Shown here in pieces: positions 17,557 through 26,467 of a DNA stretch of 64,000 bases. Each line of letters begins with the position of its first letter. Positions within the stretch are counted from its first letter, which is position 1. The stretch spans positions 4,464,001 through 4,528,000 of the forward strand of contig NZ_CP045643.1 in the NCBI RefSeq assembly GCF_009498275.1. Reading direction: 5' to 3'. The stretch comes from Streptomyces fagopyri. GTDB taxonomy: Bacteria; Actinomycetota; Actinomycetes; Streptomycetales; Streptomycetaceae. The notes under the pieces were generated by a model. The model made no database searches and was not told the DNA's origin. It was given only the letters and a program-made list of their open reading frames with translations. The position numbers and the translations under genes are program-made.

Positions 17557-18510
17557 TCAGCGTCGCTTGCGCAGGGCTCGGGTGACCACGATCGCCGAGG
17601 CCAGAGCCACCGCCGCGGCGGGCGCCGCCCACCGAAGCGTCGCCCGCGCCGCGTCCGCCTCGGGCGCCGGCACCGGCGCGTACCGCCCCCGCGGCGGCGC
17701 ATGGTCGACCTCCTCCGCGCTGCGCCCGATCATCGTCCGCCGCGCGTGCGCCGCCTCGGCGATGGAGTCCTCCCTGTCCACGGGGCCCGGAGCCGTCGGA
17801 GCCGGTTCCTCGTCGTCCCCGGCGAGGGGATCGAGGGACGGCGGCGGGACCTCGGCGTCGAAGACGGAGTCCGTCACGCCGCCCCCGGCCCCGGACTCGG
17901 GCTCGGCCCCATCCTCCGGACCGGACGCGTCCTCGTCCTCGGCACCCGCCTCAAAGCCCCCGGCAGCGGAGACCTCGGACTCCGAACCCCGCTCGCCCCC
18001 GGTCTCCGTCTTCGCACCGGACCGCGCGCCGTCCCCGGACCCGGATCCACTCCCGTCCGCGGACCCGCCCCCCTCCCCGGGGGACTCGCCCGTACCGGCC
18101 GCCAGGTTCTCCGCGAAGCGGTTCAGCAGACGGGTCGCCGCCGTGGCGACCGTGGCCGGGGGGAGTTCACCCAGGCGCCCGTCCGCCGTGGCGGTGCCCG
18201 TGACGACGAGGGTGGTGCCGCCCTCGGCCGGCGCCAGCCGGAGGGTGAGGGCGAGTTTCACGGTTCCGGTGCCACGGGCCTCCGTACCGTCCCCCTCGAC
18301 GGCGTACGCGCCGTCGTCCCGCGCGACGACCCGCACCGCCCCGCGATAGGTGATGGTGTGGCCGCCGACGCGGACGCGCAGTCGCCCGGAGACGGGCGGG
18401 GTGCCGGCGTCCTGCTGGAGCCCGGGTACCGCCCGGGCCACCCGCGCGGGATCGGCCAGCGCCTCCCTCAGCCGCTCGGCCGCAACCGGAACGAACACCT
18501 CATGCTCCAT
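17557..18510 (-). CDS. SRPBCC-fold protein with acidic linker and C-terminal membrane anchor
   Basis: Residues 1-145 resemble the CoxG/polyketide-cyclase-like SRPBCC fold (MEHEVFVPVAAERL, GLQQDAG, YRGAVRVVARDD, TLVVTGTATADGRLGELP), which binds hydrophobic ligands. Then come about 130 residues rich in Glu, Asp, Gly and Ser, and one membrane helix followed by RALRKRR at the very C-terminus. That gives a tail-anchored protein with its domain in the cytosol. The start at 18510 fits the domain edge; a start at 18573 is open too. CoxG proteins help assemble CO dehydrogenase, but no such genes are near, so the role here is unknown. Confidence 0.75.
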   Translation of the reverse strand: MEHEVFVPVAAERLREALADPARVARAVPGLQQDAGTPPVSGRLRVRVGGHTITYRGAVRVVARDDGAYAVEGDGTEARGTGTVKLALTLRLAPAEGGTTLVVTGTATADGRLGELPPATVATAATRLLNRFAENLAAGTGESPGEGGGSADGSGSGSGDGARSGAKTETGGERGSESEVSAAGGFEAGAEDEDASGPEDGAEPESGAGGGVTDSVFDAEVPPPSLDPLAGDDEEPAPTAPGPVDREDSIAEAAHARRTMIGRSAEEVDHAPPRGRYAPVPAPEADAARATLRWAAPAAAVALASAIVVTRALRKRR

Positions 18511-18597
18511 GTCGGCCGAGCCTACCCAGGCCGGTGCGAACCGCACCCGCGTATCAAGGGATTCCCGTGTCATTCGCCCATTCCCCCGCCCCCCGTG

Positions 18598-20241
18598 TCA
18601 CTCGGAGTAGCGCGGATGCACCAGCGTGGAGGGCGCCACCGCGGTGATCCGGGTGAGCCACGCGGCCCGTGCGTCCGCCGCGAGGGACCGTGGCGTGAGC
18701 GAGCGCGGAGCGGGCCCGCGGGGGTCCAGGCGCAGGGGCGTGCCCTCGGTGGACGCGAGGACGAACCCCCAGTCGCGCGGAGCCCGGGACGCGTCCCGCG
18801 CACCGCCGGGTCCGGCCGCGGAGACGGAGTCGCGCCCGCCCACCCGGTACGGGGTCGTGCGCAGGCCGGCGGCCCGCAGCGTCGCCTCGACCGTCCAGAA
18901 GACACGGGGGCGGGAGGTGACCGGCCCGGCGTGCACCACCAGTCGCCCGCCGTCGGACAGCGCCCTGCTCGCCAGCCCGTAGAACTCCTGCGAGTACAGC
19001 TTGGTGCTCGCCGTGATGCCGGGGTCCGGCAGGTCGGAGATCACCACGTCGTACGGGGGCGGGTCCCCGCGCAGCCAGCAGAAGGCGTCGGCGGTGACCA
19101 CACGCACCCGCGGGTCGTCGAACGCGTGGCCGTTGAGCGCCGACAGGGCCGGGTCCCGGCGCGCCAGCCGCACCAACCCGGCGTCGCGGTCGACGACGTC
19201 GACCCGGCGGACGTCCGGATAGCGCAGCACCTCGCGGACCGCGAGTCCGTCGCCGCCGCCGAGGACCAGCACGCGCGCGCGGCGCCCGTTCATCGCGGGG
19301 TGCACCAGCGCCTCGTGGTAGCGGTGCTCGTCGCGGCCGCCGGCCCGCGGGCTTCCGTCGACGAAGAGGCCGAGCGGGCGTCCGCGCGTGCCGCCGGTGA
19401 GGACCACTTCCTGCACGCCGGTCCGGAGGGCCACCCGCACGTCCCGGCCGTACACCGCCTGCCGTGCCGCGTGCTCGAAGTCGTCGACGAGTACGGCGGC
19501 CGTCGCGAGCAGGCCGAGGACCACCACATTGGCGATCAGCAGGAGCCACCGCCCGCGCCTGCTCAGGTCCCGGCGGAACAGGCCGAGCACGAGGGCGCCG
19601 CCGACCAGCGCGTTCACCGCCCCGGTCAGCAGCGCGCCGGTCAGCTCCCCCAGCCGGGGCAGCAGCAGAAAAGGAAAAGCGAGGCCTCCGACGAGGGCGC
19701 CGACGTAGTCCGCGGCGAAGAGGTCGGCCACCGCGCCGCCCGGGTCCTGGCGGCGGATGCGCTGTATCAACTCCATGAGGAGGGGGACCTCGGCGCCGAT
19801 CAGCAGACCGATGGCGAGCGAGAAGGCGGCCAGCAGGTACCGCGACCCGCTCGCCCAGACGCCGCCCCAGCCACCCGTCCACGCGAACACGGCGTACAGG
19901 GCCATCGCGCTGCACCCGCCGACCAGCGCGAGCGCGGCCTCGACCGCGCCGAAACCGGCCGCCGCACGGGGACGCAGCCGTTTGGCGGCGAGGGAGCCGA
20001 CGCCCATGGCGAAGACCATGACGGACAGCACGACCGAGGCCTGCGTGACCGAGTCGCCGACCAGGTAGGAGGCGAGCGCGACGAGTTCCAGTTCGTACAC
20101 GAGTCCGCAGGCCGCGCAGACGAACACGCCCGCGAGGACGAGGAACCGGCCGGTGCCCGGACGGACGGGCAGCCGCGCCTGGCCCTGGACGCCCCGGGGC
20201 GACGGCACGCCGGGAGGAGCAGGCGCGTGCGGTTCGATCAC
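18598..20241 (-). CDS. Membrane spermidine synthase-like protein
   Basis: This is a 547-residue two-part protein. Residues about 30-260 contain about seven hydrophobic segments. Residues about 275-480 form an aminopropyltransferase/methyltransferase fold, with [19 protein letters not shown], the nucleotide motif VLVLGGGDG and the active-site-like VVISDLPDP. It resembles the multi-pass polyamine aminopropyltransferases annotated in many actinobacteria. In classical spermidine synthases the catalytic stretch is near YDVIxxDxxDP, and [11 protein letters not shown] keeps the essential Asp pair. The acceptor amine is unknown. The DUF2617 gene upstream is on the same strand with a 168-bp gap. Confidence 0.85.
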   Translation of the reverse strand: MIEPHAPAPPGVPSPRGVQGQARLPVRPGTGRFLVLAGVFVCAACGLVYELELVALASYLVGDSVTQASVVLSVMVFAMGVGSLAAKRLRPRAAAGFGAVEAALALVGGCSAMALYAVFAWTGGWGGVWASGSRYLLAAFSLAIGLLIGAEVPLLMELIQRIRRQDPGGAVADLFAADYVGALVGGLAFPFLLLPRLGELTGALLTGAVNALVGGALVLGLFRRDLSRRGRWLLLIANVVVLGLLATAAVLVDDFEHAARQAVYGRDVRVALRTGVQEVVLTGGTRGRPLGLFVDGSPRAGGRDEHRYHEALVHPAMNGRRARVLVLGGGDGLAVREVLRYPDVRRVDVVDRDAGLVRLARRDPALSALNGHAFDDPRVRVVTADAFCWLRGDPPPYDVVISDLPDPGITASTKLYSQEFYGLASRALSDGGRLVVHAGPVTSRPRVFWTVEATLRAAGLRTTPYRVGGRDSVSAAGPGGARDASRAPRDWGFVLASTEGTPLRLDPRGPAPRSLTPRSLAADARAAWLTRITAVAPSTLVHPRYSE

Positions 20242-20409
20242 GCTGGGAACGCTACGTCACACCGGCACTACGTCTCGTCACCCACACGTGTGGATCTGGC
20301 GCTCGCCCGTACGGTTGCCGGGGCAGGTGCGGCCGCCGTCCGGCGCCACCGGCCCCGGCCCCCGGTTCGTCTCAACGGCCGTATCCCGGCGGACCGGAGT
20401 CGCACCGCC

Positions 20410-20952
20410 TCACCCGACGGAGGCGCTGAGCAGATCGGCGTCGGCCGTCACGCGCACCCCGACCCTCGTCCGCGTCGCCACCAGTTGGCCGTCCTGCGGG
20501 TAGGCGTGCCACGTCCGCCAGTGGACCTGGCCCTCGTGGCGCTGGGCCAGCAGGGCGGTGAAGGCGTGCGGACTGCCGGGGAAGACGCCGACGAGTCCGT
20601 TGGGGTGGTCGGAGACCAGGGCGAGCAACTCCTGGGCGCGGCCCGCGAAGGAGCCGCGGGAAAGGGTCTCGACGCGCGCCGCGAACTCGTACTCCCAGTC
20701 GCCGACCCGCTTGGCCACGCCGAGGGGAAGCGGCGTGCTGCTGCCGGCGATACAGGCGACGGTCTCCGAACAGCTGCCCCGCTCCTCCTCGAGGAGAACC
20801 TGGTGGGACGCGCCGAGGAGCCGCAACTGCAGTCTCGCTCCTTCGAGTTCGAGGTCGAGGGTGGCGAGCGCGGGCAGCGGCTCGCGCCCCAGGGCCCACG
20901 CGAGGTCGGCCGCGCGCGTGTCGGTGTAGGCGGTGTTCAGGGTCGTGAGCAT
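20410..20952 (-). CDS. DUF2617 family protein
   Basis: This 180-residue protein of unknown function matches the DUF2617 pattern (LARGE blocks LELEGARLQLRLLGASHQV, VGDWEYEFAARVE, SDHPNGLVGVFPGSPHAFTAL, WRTWHAYPQDGQLVATRT). It is mostly beta structure with no membrane part. A GGAG lies 9 nt before the ATG. In this window it precedes the membrane aminopropyltransferase-like gene on the same strand, an arrangement I believe is conserved in Streptomyces, which suggests a shared but unknown role. Confidence 0.85.
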   Translation of the reverse strand: MLTTLNTAYTDTRAADLAWALGREPLPALATLDLELEGARLQLRLLGASHQVLLEEERGSCSETVACIAGSSTPLPLGVAKRVGDWEYEFAARVETLSRGSFAGRAQELLALVSDHPNGLVGVFPGSPHAFTALLAQRHEGQVHWRTWHAYPQDGQLVATRTRVGVRVTADADLLSASVG

Positions 20953-21022
20953 GGGTCGGCTCCGCTAGCACGCAAAGGGAGGTGGGGGTCCGGCGCACCC
21001 GGTCGGTATGAGGGGATCGACC

Positions 21023-21058
21023 CGGTCAGCCCGGTCAGCCCTGTCAGCCCTGTCAGGA
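21023..21058. repeat. Four 9-bp tandem repeats
   Basis: CGGTCAGCC, CGGTCAGCC, CTGTCAGCC and CTGTCAGGA stand head to tail in the DUF2617 upstream region. Confidence 0.85.
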
Positions 21059-21088
21059 AGGGACGATCCGAGGGCCGCGTTGGCGATT

Positions 21089-21188
21089 TAGAGGGAATCA
21101 TGAACTGTGGTGCCACCACAGCGTTTTTACCCAACTTCGTAGGGTTTCCATCCCACCGAGGGCTCCACAGTTCAACTGTTCAACCACG
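21089..21188. promoter_or_regulatory. AT-rich island with palindromes upstream of DUF2617 gene
   Basis: About 100 bp are strikingly poorer in GC than the rest of the window. They contain the 17-bp perfect palindrome CTGTGGTGCCACCACAG at 21105-21121, a GTTTTTAC run, and TTCAACTGTTCAAC at 21171-21184. On the minus strand it reads towards the DUF2617 gene and could be its promoter and operator. A foreign-derived scar is the alternative. Confidence 0.5.
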
Positions 21189-21477
21189 CCGCGCGCCGGG
21201 CGCGCGGAAGCGGAAGCCCCGAACGGCCTCCCAGAGCGCGGCAACACGCGCCGGTCACGGCCCCCGGAAAGCCCCCCGAACGGCTCGCGAAGGGAAGCCG
21301 GCGGCGGCACCGGCGCGTCCTCGTGATTTTTCCGGCCGCACCCCGGCACCACCCTCCCGAACACCCCCCGCGCCCCTCCCGGCCGGCGCTCCGTGCCCCT
21401 CGCCCGGCAGCCGCCCCGGTCCCGCCGCCACCCGGTCCCGTCGCCCCGGCCCCGTACCCCCGCCCCGGCCCGTACGC

Positions 21478-21514
21478 GGAGGTGCCCGCCGGAAGTCGTT
21501 CCCGGCGGGCACCT
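21478..21514. terminator. Inverted repeat downstream of the Gly/Cys-rich protein gene
   Basis: GGAGGTGCCCGCCGG (from 21478) pairs with CCGGCGGGCACCTCC (to about 21514) across a short loop GAAGTCGTTC-type sequence. It sits about 30 bp past the minus-strand stop at 21545. Confidence 0.75.
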
Positions 21515-21544
21515 CCGCGTGCCGCGGAGCTCGGCTGCCCCGTG

Positions 21545-21841
21545 TCAGCTGCCTCCACCGCATCCGCCGCCTCCACCGCAGGACGAGCCGCCTCCGCACG
21601 ACGAATGGCCGCCGCCGCACGAGTGACCGCCGTGGTGACCCCCGTGGTGGCCGCCGCCGGACGAGTCGCCCCCGCCGGCCCACCAACTGCCGCCACCGCC
21701 GGCTCCGCCCCCGAGGACACCCCCGCGCGAGCGGGAGCTCCGCGCCTTCGGCGAACCGGCCTTCCCGCGGCTGCGGCGGTTGGCCCTGAGCCCACCGACC
21801 AGGACGATGAAGAAGACCGCCAGGATGATGCCGATGATCAT
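21545..21841 (-). CDS. Small Gly/Ser/His/Cys-rich membrane protein
   Basis: The 98-residue protein starts with one membrane helix (MIIGIILAVFFIVLVGGL) and a basic stretch, followed by about 60 residues of almost pure Gly, Ser, His and Cys (GGGHHGGHHGGHSCGG, HSSCGGGSSCGG). An AGGAGG sequence 8 nt before the ATG argues that it is truly translated. The His and Cys clusters could bind metal ions or form disulfides; this is inference. I do not recognise a named family. It stands alone between spacers. Confidence 0.75.
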   Translation of the reverse strand: MIIGIILAVFFIVLVGGLRANRRSRGKAGSPKARSSRSRGGVLGGGAGGGGSWWAGGGDSSGGGHHGGHHGGHSCGGGHSSCGGGSSCGGGGGCGGGS

Positions 21842-21989
21842 GGCGTCACCCTCCTTTCGTTCCCCCCGAGACGACCCCCCGTGGGCGCCTCGCGTCGTGC
21901 GTGACAGGGGGATGCCCCCACGTCACGTCGGCCAAAGCAGAGTTGAGGAACTTCTGAGGGTCACGACGCGGGAACGGCCCCGGCCTGTC

Positions 21990-22511
21990 TCACCCGGATG
22001 CCGTCGCCCTTCCGGCGATCGCTTCCGGGGTGGGGTCGACCGCGTACGAGAGGCGGTGGAAGGCGCGGGCCCGGTCGGCGTCACCGAGCTGCCCGTGCGC
22101 CCAGCCGAGGTGGAACGCGGCGGCCGCGACGGGGAGTGCGCCCAGCGGGAGGATCCGCTCCCAGGCCCGGACGGCCGCGTCGAGATCACCGGCGTGGGCC
22201 GGCGCACGACCGTGTACGGCCCACGCCCGATGGTCGTTCGGGTTGATCTCGACGAGCCTCGCGGTGGAATCCAGCGCCCGCGGGACCTCTCCGTATCCGA
22301 GGAGGGTCTTGGACAGCGTCTCGAACATCGGGAAGGCGTGGTCGCTCCACGACAGGAAGTCCGGCGAGTCCGGGGCGGGACGGGCCGCCTCCAGAGCACG
22401 GGCCGCCCGGCCGAGGAACTCCATGGTCCCTTCCCTGTCCCCCCGCAGGTACGGTTCGAACGCGATCGCACGCGTACACGACGGCGCCGCCGTCACCGGC
22501 AATGGCCGCAC
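21990..22511 (-). CDS. TPR-like helical protein, function unknown
   Basis: This 173-residue protein has two or three tetratricopeptide-like helix pairs (LARLVEINPNDHRAWAVHGRA-type and AAFHLGWAHGQLGDADRARAFHRLSYAVDP). The NPNDHRAW and DPTPEA strings are typical inter-repeat turns. Such proteins mediate protein contacts. The exact start is uncertain, as the first 30 residues are not TPR-like and no clear ribosome site is seen. Upstream is a 346-bp spacer shared with the divergent aminotransferase gene. Confidence 0.6.
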   Translation of the reverse strand: MRPLPVTAAPSCTRAIAFEPYLRGDREGTMEFLGRAARALEAARPAPDSPDFLSWSDHAFPMFETLSKTLLGYGEVPRALDSTARLVEINPNDHRAWAVHGRAPAHAGDLDAAVRAWERILPLGALPVAAAAFHLGWAHGQLGDADRARAFHRLSYAVDPTPEAIAGRATASG

Positions 22512-22857
22512 GAACGCGAGGACTTACGGGACATTCCGGGGACACCGTCACACCGTGCGGCTCCGGAGCGAATTCGTCCCGCCCGCCGCACGGGGTTCTC
22601 ACACGGTTCCGAGTCCGCCGCGAGAGCCGTTCCCGGGCGGCTGCCGCCGCTCGCGGGTCGCGCCGTACGCCTTGTCGCGCCTTTGTCGCGCCCGGAAATT
22701 CCTCGACGGAGCGCTGATCCGCGGCCTGCTCCCGGCCGCCTCCCGGCAAGGCGCTTCGGTCCGTCGCGAAGGCGCGTCCCGGCCGGTCTCCGACGCCCGG
22801 GTGCGGGCCGCGGCCGGACGGCGGGTGAGTTGAGGAACTCCACGGCTTGGGCGCAGG
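22512..22857. other. Divergent spacer, TPR-like gene / aminotransferase
   Basis: About 346 bp hold no convincing gene. AT-richer patches at 22555-22575 (GGAGCGAATTCGTCC) and 22690-22705 (CCCGGAAATTCCTCG) may mark promoters. No strong hairpin is seen. Confidence 0.5.
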
Positions 22858-24048
22858 ATGACCGGCATGACCTCCAACGGCCGCCGTCCGCTGCTCAACC
22901 GCCGACTCACCGAGTTCGGCACGACGATCTTCGCCGAGATGTCGGCCCTGGCGCTCAGCACCGACTCGATCAACCTCGGCCAGGGCTTCCCCGACACGGA
23001 CGGGCCCGAGGAGATCCGCGAGGCGGCCGTAAGGGCGCTGCGCGACGGACGCGGCAACCAGTACCCGCCGGGGCCCGGCGTGCCCGAACTGCGGACGGCG
23101 ATCGCCGCGCACCAGAAGCACCACTACGGGCTGTCGTACGACCCCGACCGTGAGGTGCTGGTCACCGCGGGCGCCACCGAGGCCATCGCCGCGAGCCTGC
23201 TGGCCCTGGTGGAGCCCGGGGACGAGGTCATCGCCCTGGAGCCGTACTACGACTCGTACGCGGCCGGGATCGCGATGGCGGGCGGCACCCGTGTCCCGGT
23301 CACCCTGCGCCCGCACGAGGGCCGCTTCCGGCTGGACCTCGACGAACTGCGCGACGCGGTCACGGACAACACCCGGCTGCTGCTCCTCAACACCCCGCAC
23401 AACCCGACCGGCACCGTCCTCTCCCGCGAGGAGCTCGGCGAGATCGCGAAGCTCGCCGTCGAGCGGGACCTGCTCGTCGTGACGGACGAGGTGTACGAGC
23501 ACCTCGTGTTCGACGACGCCGAGCACGTGCCGCTGGCCGGCTTCCCCGGGATGCGCGAGCGGACCGTCACCATCGGCAGCGCCGGCAAGACCTTCTCCTT
23601 CACCGGCTGGAAGGTCGGCTGGATCACCTCCACGCCGGACCTCGTCACCGCCGTACGGTCGGCGAAGCAGTTCCTGACGTACGTGGCCTCGGGACCGTTC
23701 CAGTACGCCGTGGCCGAGGCGCTCGCGCTGCCGGACACGTACTTCGAGGCGTTCCGCGCGGACCTGCGGGCCAAGCGGGACCTGCTGGCCGCCGGGCTCA
23801 CGGCGGCCGGATTCGAGGTCTTCCGGCCGGCCGGCACGTACTTCGTCACCACGGACATCCGCCCGCTCGGCGAGAGCGACGGCTTCGCGTTCTGCCGCGC
23901 CCTGCCGGAGCGCGCCGGGGTGGTCGCCATCCCGAACGCGGTCTTCTACGACCACCGGGAGGAGGGCGCGCCCTTCGTGCGCTTCACCTTCTGCAAGCGG
24001 ACCGAGGTGCTGGAAGCCGCGGCCCGGCGGCTCCGGGCGGCCCGCTAG
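22858..24048 (+). CDS. Class I/II PLP-dependent aminotransferase
   Basis: This 396-residue fold-type I aminotransferase belongs to the group that contains methionine/kynurenine aminotransferases (YbdL, KAT) and DapC-type enzymes. Visible are INLGQGFPDTDGP, YPPGPGVPELR, NTPHNPTG (N182), D210/Y213 in VVTDEVYEHL, and the Schiff-base Lys244 in SAGKTFSFTGWKVGW. The C-terminal Arg that binds the substrate carboxylate is in FVRFTFCKR. The start at 22867 (MTSNG) is equally possible. Given the kyn genes 10 kb away a kynurenine substrate is conceivable, but not shown. Confidence 0.93.
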   Translation: MTGMTSNGRRPLLNRRLTEFGTTIFAEMSALALSTDSINLGQGFPDTDGPEEIREAAVRALRDGRGNQYPPGPGVPELRTAIAAHQKHHYGLSYDPDREVLVTAGATEAIAASLLALVEPGDEVIALEPYYDSYAAGIAMAGGTRVPVTLRPHEGRFRLDLDELRDAVTDNTRLLLLNTPHNPTGTVLSREELGEIAKLAVERDLLVVTDEVYEHLVFDDAEHVPLAGFPGMRERTVTIGSAGKTFSFTGWKVGWITSTPDLVTAVRSAKQFLTYVASGPFQYAVAEALALPDTYFEAFRADLRAKRDLLAAGLTAAGFEVFRPAGTYFVTTDIRPLGESDGFAFCRALPERAGVVAIPNAVFYDHREEGAPFVRFTFCKRTEVLEAAARRLRAAR

Positions 24049-24154
24049 CACGCGGGGCGCGGCTCCCGGGGGCGGCGCGCCGGAGCGGGCGGAACCGCAC
24101 CCACGCGGACGCGCAACACTCGCAAACACCCCGTGAGGGACGCAGAGTTCGGGT

Positions 24155-25357
24155 GTGACCCACGCCAGTACCCTTCCGGCACCCGCCGTCCACGAGCCCG
24201 GTGACGAGGACCGCGCCCCCGCGGCACCGTCCGGGCGAGGCCTGCCCGCCGTCGTGTACGCGCTGGGGCTGTTCGTCGTGGCCCGGCTCGTCGGCGTCCT
24301 GGTGCTCGCCGGGACCGCCCGGGCCAACGGCAAGCACCCCCTCGCCCTGCTCGGACGCTCCTGGGACTCCCTCTGGTACCTGGGGATCGCGGCACACGGC
24401 TACGTACGCGCCCAGCACTTCAGACCCACCGTCGTCCACAGCGACCTGGCGTTCTTCCCGCTGTACCCGGGACTCGTCCGGGCCGTCACGGCGGTGACCC
24501 CGCTCGGCGGAGGCGCGGCGGGCCTGCTGGTGTCCTGGCTGGCGGCCGTGACCGCCGCGTGCGGGATCTACGCGATCGGGGCCCGGCTGCACGGCCGCGC
24601 GGTCGGCACCGCGCTCGTCCTGCTCTGGGGCCTGCTCCCGCACTCGGTGGTGCTGTCCCTCGCGTACACCGAGCCCGTCCTCACCGCCTTCGCCGCCTGG
24701 TCCCTGTACGCGGTGCTCACCGGGCGCTGGCTGTGGGCCGGCACGCTGGCGGCGCTCGCGGGCCTGTCGCGGCCGAACGGGTTCGCGGTCGCCGCGGCGG
24801 TCCTCGCGGCGGCTGCCTGCGAGGTCTGCCGGCGGCGCGGCCGGAAAGTTCCCCACAGCCTGTGGACGGGCGCCGCGCTGGCGCCGCTCGGCTGGTGCGG
24901 CTATGTGCTGTGGGTGGGCCGCCGCCAGGGAGATCCGCTCGGCGGGTACTTCGAGGTGCAGCGGCTGTGGGGCTCGCGCTTCGACTTCGGCGTGGGCGCG
25001 CTGCGCTTCGTCAAGCACCTGCTGCTGCGCGGGGACCGCTTCGTGTTCCCCATGTCGCTGGTGATCGTGGCGGCGGCCGTGCTGCTGTACGCGCTGCTGA
25101 TCGCGGACCGGGCCCCGCTGCCGCTGCTCGTCCACAGCGGCGTCCTGCTGCTGGTCGCGCTCGGCGGCGCCGGGTTCTTCGAGTGCAAGCCGCGTTTCCT
25201 GCTGCCCGCGTTCCCGCTGCTGCTGCCATTGGCCCGGGCACTGGTGCGGACGGCAAGAGCCCGGCCCTGGCACGCCGTCCTGGTGGTCGGCGCCCTGGCC
25301 GGGCTCTCGTTCGCCTACGGCGCGTATCTCGTCGTCATCGCGCACACGCCGCTGTAG
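24155..25357 (+). CDS. PIG-V-like integral membrane mannosyltransferase
   Basis: This 400-residue protein has about ten hydrophobic segments. It fits the bacterial PIG-V/GT-C mannosyltransferase group: the first periplasmic loop carries WDSLWYLGIAAHGY (70-83, with Asp71 in the position of the catalytic acid), then HSDLAFFPLYPGLVR (95-109), and a conserved ARPNG-like element LSRPNGFAVAA. Such enzymes use polyprenyl-phosphate mannose to modify lipids or proteins outside the membrane. The start is a GTG at 24155. The gene ends 26 bp before a convergent gene. Confidence 0.82.
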   Translation: MTHASTLPAPAVHEPGDEDRAPAAPSGRGLPAVVYALGLFVVARLVGVLVLAGTARANGKHPLALLGRSWDSLWYLGIAAHGYVRAQHFRPTVVHSDLAFFPLYPGLVRAVTAVTPLGGGAAGLLVSWLAAVTAACGIYAIGARLHGRAVGTALVLLWGLLPHSVVLSLAYTEPVLTAFAAWSLYAVLTGRWLWAGTLAALAGLSRPNGFAVAAAVLAAAACEVCRRRGRKVPHSLWTGAALAPLGWCGYVLWVGRRQGDPLGGYFEVQRLWGSRFDFGVGALRFVKHLLLRGDRFVFPMSLVIVAAAVLLYALLIADRAPLPLLVHSGVLLLVALGGAGFFECKPRFLLPAFPLLLPLARALVRTARARPWHAVLVVGALAGLSFAYGAYLVVIAHTPL

Positions 25358-25383
25358 AACCTGGCGGAAAACCAGCGGGAGGA

Positions 25384-25914
25384 CTACTCGTCGTCGTCCT
25401 CGGGCTTGTCCGCCTCGTTCACTTCCTGCTCCAGGCCGAGCTGCTCCACGAGCCACTTGTCGAACTCGATGGCGGCCCGCACCCAGCTGACCGTCGACGA
25501 CACGAAGTGTTCGAGGGCGACGCCGGTGCCGATCAGCATCTGCGCCTCGCCGATCAGGCGGACGGTGCCGTCGTCGTGCGTGTGGGTGTAGACCTTCGGC
25601 CACAGCGTGCGGCGGTTCCAGTCGTCGATCGACTCCAGCAGCGTCGGCTTCTCGTCGATCTGGTGCGGCCGGTCGTAGAACGTCCGCACCGAGAAGACCT
25701 GCTGGTCTCCCTCGCCGCGGAACATGAAGTACGTACGGAACTCCTCCCACGGCGCCGCGAGGTCACCCTCGTCGTCGACGACGTACTTCAGCTCCATCTG
25801 ATCGAGGAGCTGCTTCACGAGGTCCTGATCCGGGACGACGGGGCCCGCCGGTCCGCCGGGCTGCGGCTCGGGCTGGCCCCCGAAATTCGGAATCGAGGAC
25901 GGGTCGATGCTCAC
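25384..25914 (-). CDS. YbjN domain-containing protein
   Basis: This 176-residue cytosolic protein is of the YbjN/T3SS-chaperone-like fold (LVKQLLDQMELKYVVDDEGD, FRTYFMFRGEGDQQVFSVRTFY, NDWNRRTLWPKVYTHTHDDG-type segments). It ends with an acidic tail EDDDE. I chose the GTG at 25914 (VSIDPSS) because GAAGGGAAA lies 9 nt upstream; the frame is open to 25974. The family is linked to stress adaptation in general, but the molecular function is unknown. It is convergent with the mannosyltransferase gene. Confidence 0.85.
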   Translation of the reverse strand: MSIDPSSIPNFGGQPEPQPGGPAGPVVPDQDLVKQLLDQMELKYVVDDEGDLAAPWEEFRTYFMFRGEGDQQVFSVRTFYDRPHQIDEKPTLLESIDDWNRRTLWPKVYTHTHDDGTVRLIGEAQMLIGTGVALEHFVSSTVSWVRAAIEFDKWLVEQLGLEQEVNEADKPEDDDE

Positions 25915-26467
25915 CGTGTATTTCCCTTCGTACGGATACCGCCATCCTCCCCCATCCGGGGCGGGGAGTGGCAACCCCTGACGGGGCCTGTCGGCCGGGG
26001 CGGCATGATCTCGTCACCGGCGACGGGGGCGGAACCCGTCGTCGCAGGGGTCGCGGGGCCCCGTACGGCGGCCTCCCGGCCCGGGTGGGGAAGACCCGGC
26101 GGGGCGCGGGCGCGGTGTCGTCCCGCCCCCTGCCGGACACCGATCCGTTCACAAACGTGACCACGCGGGCGGTGCGGGGCCGGCCCGGGAACCACTGCTC
26201 TCCCCCACACCGGGATCGGCAGCGGTGCCGGTGTGGACGCCCCTCCCGGTGCCCGTACCGATCCCGGTGTCGATGCCGACCCCGGCGGCGGGGGCGGGGG
26301 CGGGGGCGGCAACGGTGCCGGCGGCCGGAAGGCCGGTCCGGACGTGGGTCCGGTACGAGGGCGGGGACGCCCGCCCTCGTCACCCCCGGCGCCTCACCTC
26401 CGGCACCCCACCCCGGGCGGACCACCCCCGGCGCCTCACCCGCGCGGAGCGCCCGTGCCCATCGGTG
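25915..26467. other. 550-bp spacer between YbjN gene and clpB
   Basis: No gene is convincing. From left to right it has an unmarked promoter zone for the YbjN gene, the inverted repeat CCACACCGG / CCGGTGTGG at 26205-26236, a G-rich stretch of (GGGGGC)n at about 26285-26310, a strong hairpin at 26355-26380, and an 18-bp direct repeat (CACCCCCGGCGCCTCACC) at 26381-26398 and 26423-26440. Confidence 0.65.
26355..26380 (-). terminator. Terminator of clpB
   Basis: The perfect 11-bp stem ACGAGGGCGGG / CCCGCCCTCGT has the loop GACG and lies 88 bp beyond the clpB stop. Confidence 0.7.

Larger units (their letters stand above)
20953..21544. other. 590-bp spacer with 9-bp repeats and an AT-rich island
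   Basis: No convincing gene is visible. It holds the 9-bp tandem repeats at 21023, the low-GC island at 21089-21188 and, from 21190 to 21540, GC-rich sequence with CCGCC/CCGGCC strings and the hairpin-like GGAGGTGCCCGCCGG / CCGGCGGGCACCTCC at about 21478-21514. That hairpin probably ends the small Gly/Cys-rich protein gene. Confidence 0.7.

Noticed and set aside
20937..21134. 65-residue minus-strand frame with LTGLTGLTG
   Set aside because: It is a translation of the 9-bp tandem repeat and overlaps the DUF2617 start; it has no ribosome site.
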